Position numbers and translations under genes: made by a program. The notes under the pieces are model-generated. The model searched no databases. It was given only the letters and a program-made list of their open reading frames with translations, and was not told the origin of the DNA. Below are positions 18,613 to 27,082 of a stretch of 39,756 nt of DNA, in pieces. This DNA comes from Saprospiraceae bacterium (lineage in GTDB: Bacteria; Bacteroidota; Bacteroidia; Chitinophagales; Saprospiraceae), in contig JAHDIE010000032.1 in assembly GCA_020630955.1 (NCBI GenBank), positions 1 to 39,756 on the forward strand. The letters run 5' to 3'. Positions within the stretch are counted from its first letter, which is position 1. Every line of letters begins with the position of its first letter.

Positions 18613-19384
18613 AATCTGTTTTGAAATAATCATTTACTATTTCTAACAATTCTTCTCCCTTTTCAGCATGAACCCAATGGCCAGCATCCTGAATCGTTTC
18701 GAATTTTGCATTTGGAAAAACTTGAAGTATCTCTTTATGGTCGGTTTCTTTGATGTAGTTTGACTTTGAGCCATTTACAAAGAGACACGCTTTGGCAGAA
18801 CTTTGCTGATTGACCGGTTGGATTATTGAATTGTATTTTTCGGTTAACAATTTTAAATTCATTTTCCAACGGAAACCACCATCTGGATTTCTTGTCAAAT
18901 TTTTCATTAAAAATTGTCTAACGCCCCAATCTTTGATATAATGTTCAAGAGAAATATCGGCATCATTTCTATCTTTTACTTGTTCAGGATTGATGCTATG
19001 TAGAGCATCAAGGATATCTGTATGGTGATGGTCGTAGGCTTTGGGAGCGATATCTACTATAACTGCAGAAATAACTTTTTCTTCAAATAGCTGCATGAAT
19101 TTCATCACAGTTTTACCTCCCATAGAATGCCCAATCAAGTGAGCTTTTTCTAGCCTATGATCATTCATGAATTTTAGTAAGTCTTTAGCAAGTATTTCAT
19201 AATTAAAGTCATCAGTGTGTGGAGAGCGTCCATGATCTCTTTGGTCTATGAGGAAGACCTTATATTCTTGAGCTAGTTTTCTCCCAAAGGTTTTCCAATT
19301 ATCCAACATTCCTAAAAAACCATGAAGAATCAACACAGGTTTACCTTCTCCAAGTTCTTTATAGTTTAATTCTATTTCCTTCAT
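18602..19384 (-). CDS. Alpha/beta-fold esterase, YbfF-like
   Basis: A 260-residue cytoplasmic alpha/beta hydrolase without a signal peptide. The oxyanion strand is LILHGFLGMLDNW, the nucleophile elbow is IGHSMGGKT with Ser87, VDIAPKAYDHHH is the signature of YbfF-type short-acyl esterases, and the catalytic His lies in QDAGHWVHAEKG. Length is normal for the group (about 255). It is the first gene of a three-gene reverse operon with two lipoproteins and is divergent from uvrB with a 56-base gap. Natural substrate is unknown. Confidence 0.88.
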   Translation of the reverse strand: MKEIELNYKELGEGKPVLILHGFLGMLDNWKTFGRKLAQEYKVFLIDQRDHGRSPHTDDFNYEILAKDLLKFMNDHRLEKAHLIGHSMGGKTVMKFMQLFEEKVISAVIVDIAPKAYDHHHTDILDALHSINPEQVKDRNDADISLEHYIKDWGVRQFLMKNLTRNPDGGFRWKMNLKLLTEKYNSIIQPVNQQSSAKACLFVNGSKSNYIKETDHKEILQVFPNAKFETIQDAGHWVHAEKGEELLEIVNDYFKTDYEI

Positions 19385-19400
19385 ATTGATTTAAAACAAT

Positions 19401-19408
19401 TAGATTTG
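19401..19408 (+). promoter_or_regulatory. Candidate -7 box of uvrB
   Basis: TAGATTTG is an exact TAnnTTTG match 32 bases before the uvrB ATG at 19441. No -33 TTTG at the standard distance. Confidence 0.45.
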
Positions 19409-19424
19409 TGCATTTGTTTTATTC

Positions 19425-19435
19425 CTGCAAAGCTA
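19425..19435 (-). promoter_or_regulatory. Candidate promoter element of the esterase operon
   Basis: On the - strand TAGCTTTGCAG is an exact -7 box extended by CAG as in the ABC-F and helicase promoters. It lies about 40 bases before the esterase ATG at 19384 and overlaps the leader of divergent uvrB, so the two promoters face away from each other within 56 bases. Confidence 0.5.
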
Positions 19436-19440
19436 ATTAA

Positions 19441-21468
19441 ATGGCGTTCAATTTAATATCAAAATATACTCCTACTGGAGATCAACCAATGGCTATTAAA
19501 AATTTGGTTGATGGGATAAGAGACGGAGAGCCTTATCAGGTTCTTTTGGGTGTCACTGGTTCAGGTAAGACCTTTACAGCAGCCAATGTTGTAGCAGAGT
19601 TAAATAGACCTACCTTGGTCCTTACACATAACAAAACATTGACCGCACAACTTTATGCTGAATTGACGGAATTTTTTCCCGACAATGCGGTTGAATATTT
19701 TGTTTCTTATTATGACTATTATCAGCCCGAAGCTTATATTTCCCATTCTGATATGTATATCGAGAAAGATTTGTCAATTAATGAAGAAGTTGACAAGCTG
19801 AGATTGCGAGCAGTTTCATCTCTTTTATCAGGAAGACGTGATGTCATTATTGTTTCTTCAGTTTCTTGTATTTATGGTATGGGGAATCCTGCGGATTATA
19901 AAACAGGAATCATTCGATTGACCAAAGGAAAGGGGATAAGTAGAAATCAGTTTTTATATAAATTGGTTGAAATATTATATTCTAGAACAGAAAATGACTT
20001 TTCTAGAGGTACATTTAGAGTGCGAGGAGATACTATAGACATTAATTTGCCATACGCTGATTATGGATATAGGGTATTATTCTTCGGTGATGAAATCGAA
20101 GACATACAAAGATTGGAATTGTCGTCAGGAAAAAGACTGGAAAGTGTGGAGCATGCAGCTATCTTTCCTGCCAATCTATATGTTGCCCCTAGAGATAGAA
20201 TTAAAATAATCATAAGAGAGATTGAGGATGAGCTGAATGCTCATGAGAAATTTTTTGAAGGAGAAGGAAGATTTATTGAGGCAAAACGAATTAGGGAACG
20301 AGTGACCTTTGATATTGAAATGATGCGAGAATTAGGTTATTGTAATGGAATAGAAAATTACTCAAGGTTTTTTGATGGTCGAAAACAGGGAACGAGGCCT
20401 TTCTGTCTCCTTGATTATTTCCCCGAGGATTATCTTATGTTGATCGATGAAAGTCATGTTACCGTACCACAGGTGAGAGGTATGTGGGGAGGAGATCGTG
20501 CTAGAAAAATTAACCTTGTTAACTATGGATTTAGATTGCCTTCTGCCATGGACAACAGACCTTTGAATTTTGATGAATTTGAATCATTGGCACCTCAAAC
20601 CGTTTATATAAGTGCAACACCCGGAGATTATGAACTTGAACAAACAGAAGGTGTGATAGTGGAACAAATTGTTAGACCGACAGGCTTGCTGGATCCACCT
20701 ATTGAGGTGCGACCAAGTATCAATCAAATTGATGACTTGTTGGAAGAGATTAGAATGAGGAAGGAAGCTGATGAACGAGTACTTATTACTACGCTCACCA
20801 AAAGGATGTCTGAGGAGTTAACCGATTACTTGATCAAAATTGGAATTAAGGTTAGGTATATTCATTCTGAGGTGGACACATTGGATAGGGTGGAAATTTT
20901 GCGTGATTTACGTTTAGGAGAATTTGATGTTCTTGTTGGGGTAAATTTATTAAGAGAAGGATTGGATTTGCCAGAAGTTTCTTTGGTGGCGATTATTGAT
21001 GCTGATAAAGAAGGGTTTTTAAGAAATGCAAGATCCCTGACACAAACAGCAGGGCGGGCAGCAAGAAATTCTAACGGGCTGGTGATATTTTATGCCGATA
21101 AAATTACAGACAGTATGCAGATGACAATTGATGAGACCAATAGGAGAAGAGCCAAACAAATTGCATACAATGAAGAGCATGGAATAACACCAACCACCAT
21201 TTCGAAAACCAAAGAAGAGATTTTGGCTCAAAAATCAATATTGGATATAAGGGGTGGAAAAAAATCTCAAGCTTATATCGAGCCAAATCGAGACACTATG
21301 GCTGCAGATCCAATCATTGATTATATGTCCTCGGATCAATTATCAATGTTGATTCAAGAAACAGAGCGTAAAATGAAAAAAGCTGCCAAAGAACTGGATT
21401 TTATTTCTGCAGCCCAGTATAGAGATGAACTTTTTGAGTTGAAAAAGAAAATTAAATCTTCAGTATAA
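19441..21468 (+). CDS. uvrB: Excinuclease ABC subunit B
   Basis: A 675-residue UvrB, the damage-verifying helicase of nucleotide excision repair that joins UvrA at a lesion and then recruits UvrC. Walker A is GVTGSGKT (residues of about 38-45). The beta-hairpin that grips DNA holds YYDYYQPEAYI. Helicase motifs follow: LIDESHVTVPQVRGM, ISATPGDYE, LREGLDLPEVSLV and QTAGRAARNSNG. The C-terminal UVR coiled coil that binds UvrC is present (KAAKELDFISAAQYRDELF). Full length, no anomalies. The next gene follows after 10 bases and may share the transcript. Confidence 0.98.
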   Translation: MAFNLISKYTPTGDQPMAIKNLVDGIRDGEPYQVLLGVTGSGKTFTAANVVAELNRPTLVLTHNKTLTAQLYAELTEFFPDNAVEYFVSYYDYYQPEAYISHSDMYIEKDLSINEEVDKLRLRAVSSLLSGRRDVIIVSSVSCIYGMGNPADYKTGIIRLTKGKGISRNQFLYKLVEILYSRTENDFSRGTFRVRGDTIDINLPYADYGYRVLFFGDEIEDIQRLELSSGKRLESVEHAAIFPANLYVAPRDRIKIIIREIEDELNAHEKFFEGEGRFIEAKRIRERVTFDIEMMRELGYCNGIENYSRFFDGRKQGTRPFCLLDYFPEDYLMLIDESHVTVPQVRGMWGGDRARKINLVNYGFRLPSAMDNRPLNFDEFESLAPQTVYISATPGDYELEQTEGVIVEQIVRPTGLLDPPIEVRPSINQIDDLLEEIRMRKEADERVLITTLTKRMSEELTDYLIKIGIKVRYIHSEVDTLDRVEILRDLRLGEFDVLVGVNLLREGLDLPEVSLVAIIDADKEGFLRNARSLTQTAGRAARNSNGLVIFYADKITDSMQMTIDETNRRRAKQIAYNEEHGITPTTISKTKEEILAQKSILDIRGGKKSQAYIEPNRDTMAADPIIDYMSSDQLSMLIQETERKMKKAAKELDFISAAQYRDELFELKKKIKSSV

Positions 21469-21478
21469 ATTTAAAAAA

Positions 21479-23275
21479 ATGAAGAAGTATGAGGCTATAG
21501 TTTTTGATTTTGGAAATATTTTTATGGCTTTGGATTATCCAAAATTATTTATGGGATTTTCTGAGTTACTTGGATTTGATTTTAAAATTGAGACGATTCC
21601 TGATGATTTGATGGAAATATTTGAGCGACATGAAAGGGGAGAGATAACAGATGAAGAGTGGGTCTGGGCATTTCAAAAATTGAAGCCTGAACTAGAACCA
21701 AGAGATTTGATTAAAGTTTGGAATGATCTATTGGTTGGACTGAGTCCACATCATTTAGATTTTCTTAAGGAACTAAGAAAAGAGTACAAGCTGTTTTTGT
21801 TAAGTAATATAAATTCTTTTCATGAACGATGGATTGACAAGTACATGAAGGAAGAACATGGTGTCAATGATTTTAAAACTGAATATTTTGATGGTTATTA
21901 CTACTCACATCACATTGGTAAACGGAAACCTGCCGATAATATTTATCGATTTGTTGCAAAGGAACTGCAATCTAAAGGATTGAAGAAGTGGTTGTTTATT
22001 GATGATAAAATTGAAAATGTAGAATCTGCTATTAATAATGGATGGGATGCTGTTGTTCATCCACCAGAAAAAGATATCAGCATAGAACTGCAAAATTATT
22101 TGAATAGAAAATCTATGAGTTTTGAAAAGAAAAATATGAAATTTGGCACTAAGGTGATACATGCAGGGATTGTTCCTGATCCATCCACTGGAGCGATTAT
22201 GACACCAATATTTCAAACTTCTACCTATGTACAAAGTGCTCCAGGTGAGCATAAAGGTTATGCATATGCAAGAACTAAAAACCCAACACGAGATGTTTTA
22301 CAAGCAAATCTTGCAGCATTAGAAAATGGAAAACATGCCATTGCTTATTCAAGTGGTTTGGCTGCCATGGATGCCATAATAAAACTATTGAAGTCTGGGG
22401 ATGAAATATTAGGAGTGAATGATATGTATGGTGGGTCCTATCGTCAAATGACAAAGGTGTATAGTCAGTTTGGAATCAAGTCTAAATTTGTAGATATGGC
22501 TAATATGGATGAGGTAGAAAGAGCAATAGGGCCAGATACCAAATTGTTATGGCTAGAAACGCCAACCAATCCAATGCTGAAAATTATTGATATTGAAAAA
22601 ATTGCCCAACTTGCTAAGTCAAAAAATGTATATACCTGTGTGGATAATACCTTTGCATCACCTTACTTACAGAATCCTTTGGATTTAGGTATTGATTTGG
22701 TCATGCACAGTGCCACAAAATACATCAACGGTCATTCGGATGTGATTCTTGGAGCAGTAATTACAAATCATGATGAACTTGCTGAGCGATTATTTTTTAT
22801 CCAAAAAGCAGTAGGTGCAGTACCTGGTCCACAGGATTGTTTTTTAACCATTAGGGGAATTAAAACATTGCATGTTCGTATGCAACGCGCTTGCGACAAT
22901 GCTAAAGAAATAGCTCAATATTTGTATGCGCACGACAAGATTTCAATGGTTTATTATCCTGGGCTTGAAACTCATCCAAATCATGATATAGCTAAAAGGC
23001 AGATGAGGGATTATGGTGCAATGATGTCTTTCGATCTCAAAGACAATGCCCAAGAAAAAGCATATAAGGTCATGAGCAATACCCAATATTTTTCATTGGC
23101 AGAATCTTTGGGTGGAGTAGAGTCGCTTATAGGTCATCCTGCTTCAATGACTCATGCATCTGTTCCGAAAGCAGATAGGCTAAAAGTAGGTTTGACAGAT
23201 TCATTGATTAGACTTAGCGTGGGAATCGAAGATATCGAGGACTTAAAGAAAGATTTGGAACAGGCACTTTCTTAG
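21479..23275 (+). CDS. Fusion of a HAD phosphatase and a cystathionine gamma-synthase-type PLP enzyme
   Basis: A single 598-residue frame with two complete enzymes. Residues 1 to about 210 are a HAD hydrolase of YihX type: nucleophile Asp10 (VFDFGNI), motif II Ser109 (LLSNIN), motif III Lys150 (GKRKPADNIY) and motif IV Asp175-Asp176 (FIDDKIENV). From residue 220 a full Cys/Met-metabolism PLP enzyme begins (MKFGTKVIHAG), with YSSGLAAMDA, ETPTNPMLK, the PLP lysine Lys414 in HSATKYINGHSD, and GGVESLIGHPASMTHAS. Each part has its normal stand-alone length. It could be a gamma-synthase, a beta-lyase or a gamma-lyase. In-frame ATGs at 22115 and 22136, with A-rich leaders, could also give the PLP enzyme alone. 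A lost stop codon or sequencing error cannot be excluded. Confidence 0.88.
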   Translation: MKKYEAIVFDFGNIFMALDYPKLFMGFSELLGFDFKIETIPDDLMEIFERHERGEITDEEWVWAFQKLKPELEPRDLIKVWNDLLVGLSPHHLDFLKELRKEYKLFLLSNINSFHERWIDKYMKEEHGVNDFKTEYFDGYYYSHHIGKRKPADNIYRFVAKELQSKGLKKWLFIDDKIENVESAINNGWDAVVHPPEKDISIELQNYLNRKSMSFEKKNMKFGTKVIHAGIVPDPSTGAIMTPIFQTSTYVQSAPGEHKGYAYARTKNPTRDVLQANLAALENGKHAIAYSSGLAAMDAIIKLLKSGDEILGVNDMYGGSYRQMTKVYSQFGIKSKFVDMANMDEVERAIGPDTKLLWLETPTNPMLKIIDIEKIAQLAKSKNVYTCVDNTFASPYLQNPLDLGIDLVMHSATKYINGHSDVILGAVITNHDELAERLFFIQKAVGAVPGPQDCFLTIRGIKTLHVRMQRACDNAKEIAQYLYAHDKISMVYYPGLETHPNHDIAKRQMRDYGAMMSFDLKDNAQEKAYKVMSNTQYFSLAESLGGVESLIGHPASMTHASVPKADRLKVGLTDSLIRLSVGIEDIEDLKKDLEQALS

Positions 23276-24024
23276 TCGACCAATTTTTGGTGCATTTCTG
23301 CCAATTTTCTTTGGATGTCAGCTATTTTATCTTCTAAATATGCATCGTGCACAGCCTTGCTATCTGAAAAAGATAGATGTGCATAATACTCCCAAATTTC
23401 GTCAACTTCACCATATTCCATTGAATATGGAAGGTAGGATTCATTATCAGAAATCATAAATAACTGATTCTTGGCGTCATTTTTCTTTAGTCTTTTATAG
23501 ACTACGCCATTTTCTTTACTGACAACGATGTAAGTTTTGCCATCCTTGATATTAGCAAGACTTTCAACATATTTAGAAATGATGATGGATCCAGGTTCGA
23601 TAGGAAGCATGGAGTCTCCACGGATTTCAAAGCCTCTATAGGTCCCAGTAGGAATATTTGGAAATTGAATTTTCGGTAAATCTTTAATGTATTCTGGATC
23701 TTGAAAGCTGTCCAGGTAGCCAGCAGCAGCTTTTGTTTCTACCAGCTCAATATTTTCGTTATTGTCCGCATCTGTTGAGATTGCCAAAACCTTTAATTGA
23801 CCAGGACCAGAAGGGGTTCCTCCAAATCTTAGTTTTGTTTTTAATAACTCATCGGTTGAGACTTTGTAATAATTTGCTAACCTAATAAGCGTTTCTACGT
23901 TAGGTTCAGTATATCCTCGTTCATAATCGCCGAGAGTTGTCCTAGGTATGCTCATCTCGTCAGCCAGTGTTTGCTGAGATAATCCATTGAGCTTCCTGAG
24001 ATATTTTAAATTGTCTGATAGCAT
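23272..24024 (-). CDS. XRE-type repressor with LexA-like S24 autocleavage domain
   Basis: A 250-residue regulator starting at ATG 24024. Residues of about 4-60 are an XRE helix-turn-helix (LRKLNGLSQQTLADEMSIPRTTLGDYERG). The C-terminal half is a peptidase S24 fold, with catalytic Ser138 in EIRGDSMLP and Lys177 in VVYKRL. An Ala-Gly pair in TKAAAGYLD (Ala101-Gly102), 36 residues before the Ser, is spaced like the LexA/CI cleavage site, so self-cleavage on a stress signal is plausible. No phage genes are present, so it is probably a chromosomal Bacteroidota regulator rather than a prophage repressor. It overlaps the end of the HAD-PLP gene by four bases and is divergent from the sensor kinase gene, a possible target. 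Confidence 0.88.
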   Translation of the reverse strand: MLSDNLKYLRKLNGLSQQTLADEMSIPRTTLGDYERGYTEPNVETLIRLANYYKVSTDELLKTKLRFGGTPSGPGQLKVLAISTDADNNENIELVETKAAAGYLDSFQDPEYIKDLPKIQFPNIPTGTYRGFEIRGDSMLPIEPGSIIISKYVESLANIKDGKTYIVVSKENGVVYKRLKKNDAKNQLFMISDNESYLPYSMEYGEVDEIWEYYAHLSFSDSKAVHDAYLEDKIADIQRKLAEMHQKLVD

Positions 24025-24043
24025 GCTCAAATATATTGAAAAT

Positions 24044-24074
24044 TTTGAACATGTCGAATAATTTGATATTTTTT
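24044..24074 (+). promoter_or_regulatory. Candidate promoter of the propeller kinase operon
   Basis: TTTG (24044-24047), a 19-base spacer, then TATTTTTT (24067-24074), which differs from TAnnTTTG only at the last base. It is the best-spaced -33/-7 pair in the window and lies ahead of the inverted repeat at 24083. Confidence 0.45.
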
Positions 24075-24082
24075 GTCATTAT

Positions 24083-24112
24083 TTCCGACTTTATGTAATT
24101 TTATTGTCGGAA
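24083..24112 (+). promoter_or_regulatory. Inverted repeat TTCCGAC-N16-GTCGGAA in the kinase leader
   Basis: Exact 7-base arms at 24083-24089 and 24106-24112, relatively GC-rich for this DNA, between the S24 repressor start (24024) and the kinase ATG (24136). Arm centres are 23 bases apart, about two helical turns, as suits a dimeric repressor. It could instead form an mRNA hairpin. The repressor next door is the obvious candidate ligand (inference). Confidence 0.4.
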
Positions 24113-24135
24113 CACATGGATTGCTATATTTAGGG

Positions 24136-27078
24136 ATGCTTTTAAAGGTTTTTACTTCTTTCATTTCTATAAATGTTTTTTTCTTGTCTTTTGTTATTGG
24201 ACAAGTAATCCAGCCTTCACATACCTATACAAGCCATGATGGTATCCCACAGATTCAGATTTTAGATATAATGCAGGACCAAAAAGGTTATATATGGGTA
24301 GGAACAAAACGTGGTGTAGCGAAGTTTGATGGCAAGGATTGGGAAACATTTGCGGAAGCAAATAAAAAAGGAATTCATACCATTATAGAAAATAGTAATA
24401 ATGAGATAATTTTGCTTCCAAATCAAAATGGTCCTTCTTCTTTTTTTAAGGTTGATGGAAATAATTTAATACCCAGCAAGGCACTTCTCTACGGCTCTGC
24501 CGAGTACAATACTACCTATAAAAATGACACTTTATTTCATCTAAACGTTCTTGAATCAAAGTTGCAGCGATTTGATTTGGTGAGCATGGAATTGATCGAA
24601 GAGAAAGAAATAGATATTTCAAAGTATATCTTAAATAATTATTCTGAACAATATGGTTTGGTATTGTTAGAACGAACCAAGGGTTTAGAAAGAAGATATG
24701 TTTCAGCAGATAATTTTGAGCTAATCATACAGACACAAGCAAGACCAAATTTTTTAAATGTAAGAGGTGTAGGTGACCATATTATCTGTGACGATAAAAA
24801 TAATCGAATAGATCTTTATAGTTTGAATTCGCTGGAGAAGATTGCTGAAGTTTATATTGAGAAAGGTATAGTAAGCGATGTAAAATCTTACAAACCAAAG
24901 TTGTTTTTCTTCAGTGATGGACGATTCAATTATCGTATATCTACAAATACAGGTCGTCTAGAAAAACTAAACTTGATTAATACCACAAGAAATATTTTTC
25001 TAGAAGATAGAGATGGAAATCTATGGAATAGTTCTGAAGGAGGAGTACAGTTTTTCCCCAAAACAAATTTCATCAATTATAACCACAATGGCCTTAATGA
25101 CGCTTGGTTTTTCCATCCCTATAAAGATTATTATGTCTACGGTAATTTTTCAGGTGGCTTGAAAAAGGTTGAATTGGATCCGTTAGAAATTACGAATATA
25201 CCAGTCGATAAAATTAATAGAATCTATTATGACCCTACCTTGGTTGAAGATAGATTATATATTCCTGGTAGTTCCTACATATCAATTTTTAAGGATGGAT
25301 TTCTAGAGCATATAGACATTAGAAGGATGGGAACACAACTACTTTGCTCGCATTATGAACCATATAGTAAACAATTATTTTTTGGTGGATTGAATTCTTT
25401 GGTTGTTTTAGATCAGGATAATCAATTGTTTAAAAAAGTCGATAATCAGAATGTACTAACTAAATACATACTGTCCATTGAACAATTTGGACCCCAAAAG
25501 CTACTGGTTGGGACAGGATCAGAATTGGCCATATTTGATATTGAGAAAGAAGAATTTAAATCTTTGAATGGTTTGTTTGAAGATCCGAATATGGCAGGGG
25601 CAATAAGTCTTGAAAGGGATGATCAAGGAAATTTTTGGATTGGTAATAATTCTGGTCTATGGCATTTTGATGTAACAAAAATGAACATAAAAGAAGTGGG
25701 GGCAGAGTTGATAGATGATTATGTTATTTCATTAAAACATTTGAAGAAAACTTTGGCCATCGGAACCAACAAAGAATTGATGTATTTGGATTTGGAAAGT
25801 TTTTATCAAGAAAAAGAGATTAAAATAAAGACCTTCAATTATAATAATGGATTTAAAGGTGAAGAAGTTGGACAGAATGGTTTTGCAATTCAGGATTCCA
25901 TTCTTTGGATACCCACGGCCACAAGTCTTATTTCAACCAATATCAACAACTTTGATTTTGATTCAAGTTTTACAAGCCTTGAAATTGAGACAGTGAATAA
26001 TCAATACATAGATCAGTCATTTGAAAATAATGAAATTTACGATCTAAGCTATGGTGTATCCGATATTACGATAGGATACAATGCAGTAGGATTTAACCTA
26101 CCAACCCAAAATCAATTCCAATATAAACTTGAAGGTCATATGGATGAATGGTCAAATTGGACAACTAAAGAAGAAGCAAATTTTAATCAGTTGGCCTCCG
26201 GGGAGTATAAGTTTATTGTCAAAGCAAAAACAGGAAGTAGTAGCGTGTACGGTTATCCCCAAGCAAGTATAAATCTTAGAGTTGACCGCCCATTTTATAA
26301 AGAACCAAATTTTTATAAGAATGCTTTTGCATTAACCATGGTACTAATTGGTTTAATTGGATTGTTGGTGTACCTAAACTACAATAGATTTCTAGAAAAA
26401 AAGGAAATGGACAAGCAGTTTAAGTTATTACAAGTGCAAACATTACAAATGTTATTAAATCCCCATTTTCTATTCAATGTCTTAGGCTCAATACAAAGTT
26501 TAATTTTGGCAAAGGACTTTGAAAATGCTAATAAATATTTGGTATCATTTTCTAAAATGATCCGACGGTACTTAGACTATAATGTTTCAGCATTTAAATC
26601 GTTACAATCAGATAAAAAAAATGCTATAAAAATAAGCTTACAAGAAGAACTTGATATCATAAAAATCTATTTGGATTTTGAAACTTTGCAGCTGAACAAT
26701 AAGTTTGAATACAACATTGTTATTGACAAACACATTGACAAAAATGAGGTTAAGATACCACCATTGATTATCCAACCTTTGTTGGAAAACGCAATTAAAC
26801 ATGGTGTGGTACCTAAAGAAGGTAATTCTAAGATTAATATTTATATAAATGAAATTGGATCATTTGTCAAAATTGAAATTCTTGATGATGGAATTGGCCT
26901 TGCAAGATCTGCAGAACTGCAAAAGGAATCCAAAAAAGAATTTAAATCCCAGAGTCTTGAGCTTATCAATCAAAGAGTTCAAGTTCTAAACTCTATGGGT
27001 GAAAAAATAACCTTAAGCATCGAAGAGAAAAGTGAAGGGGTAGAGCAAATAATCACTATAAAACAAACCGAAAATTAG
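24136..27078 (+). CDS. Two-component propeller sensor histidine kinase (LytS-type)
   Basis: A 980-residue membrane sensor. ATG 24136 starts a signal peptide (LLKVFTSFISINVFFLSFVIGQ) and follows the inverted repeat; a longer reading from a TTG would add a non-signal stretch. The periplasmic part to about residue 640 has repeated propeller blades of reg_prop type (YIWVGTKRGVAKFDG; GNLWNSSEGGVQFF; GNFWIGNNSGLWHFD), then a Y_Y_Y domain (FQYKLEGHMDEWSNWT). One membrane helix (about 733-755) leads to a His_kinase domain with phospho-acceptor His777 in LLNPHFLFNVLGSIQSL, and an ATPase part with LLENAIKHG and DDGIGL. It is four bases from its LytTR partner. The ligand is unknown; this architecture often senses glycans or surface cues. 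Confidence 0.95.
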   Translation: MLLKVFTSFISINVFFLSFVIGQVIQPSHTYTSHDGIPQIQILDIMQDQKGYIWVGTKRGVAKFDGKDWETFAEANKKGIHTIIENSNNEIILLPNQNGPSSFFKVDGNNLIPSKALLYGSAEYNTTYKNDTLFHLNVLESKLQRFDLVSMELIEEKEIDISKYILNNYSEQYGLVLLERTKGLERRYVSADNFELIIQTQARPNFLNVRGVGDHIICDDKNNRIDLYSLNSLEKIAEVYIEKGIVSDVKSYKPKLFFFSDGRFNYRISTNTGRLEKLNLINTTRNIFLEDRDGNLWNSSEGGVQFFPKTNFINYNHNGLNDAWFFHPYKDYYVYGNFSGGLKKVELDPLEITNIPVDKINRIYYDPTLVEDRLYIPGSSYISIFKDGFLEHIDIRRMGTQLLCSHYEPYSKQLFFGGLNSLVVLDQDNQLFKKVDNQNVLTKYILSIEQFGPQKLLVGTGSELAIFDIEKEEFKSLNGLFEDPNMAGAISLERDDQGNFWIGNNSGLWHFDVTKMNIKEVGAELIDDYVISLKHLKKTLAIGTNKELMYLDLESFYQEKEIKIKTFNYNNGFKGEEVGQNGFAIQDSILWIPTATSLISTNINNFDFDSSFTSLEIETVNNQYIDQSFENNEIYDLSYGVSDITIGYNAVGFNLPTQNQFQYKLEGHMDEWSNWTTKEEANFNQLASGEYKFIVKAKTGSSSVYGYPQASINLRVDRPFYKEPNFYKNAFALTMVLIGLIGLLVYLNYNRFLEKKEMDKQFKLLQVQTLQMLLNPHFLFNVLGSIQSLILAKDFENANKYLVSFSKMIRRYLDYNVSAFKSLQSDKKNAIKISLQEELDIIKIYLDFETLQLNNKFEYNIVIDKHIDKNEVKIPPLIIQPLLENAIKHGVVPKEGNSKINIYINEIGSFVKIEILDDGIGLARSAELQKESKKEFKSQSLELINQRVQVLNSMGEKITLSIEEKSEGVEQIITIKQTEN

Positions 27079-27082
27079 TTTA

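Noticed and set aside
23272-24024. S24 repressor as evidence of a prophage
   Set aside because: No integrase, structural, lysis or replication phage genes and no attachment repeats are in the surrounding 40 kb.
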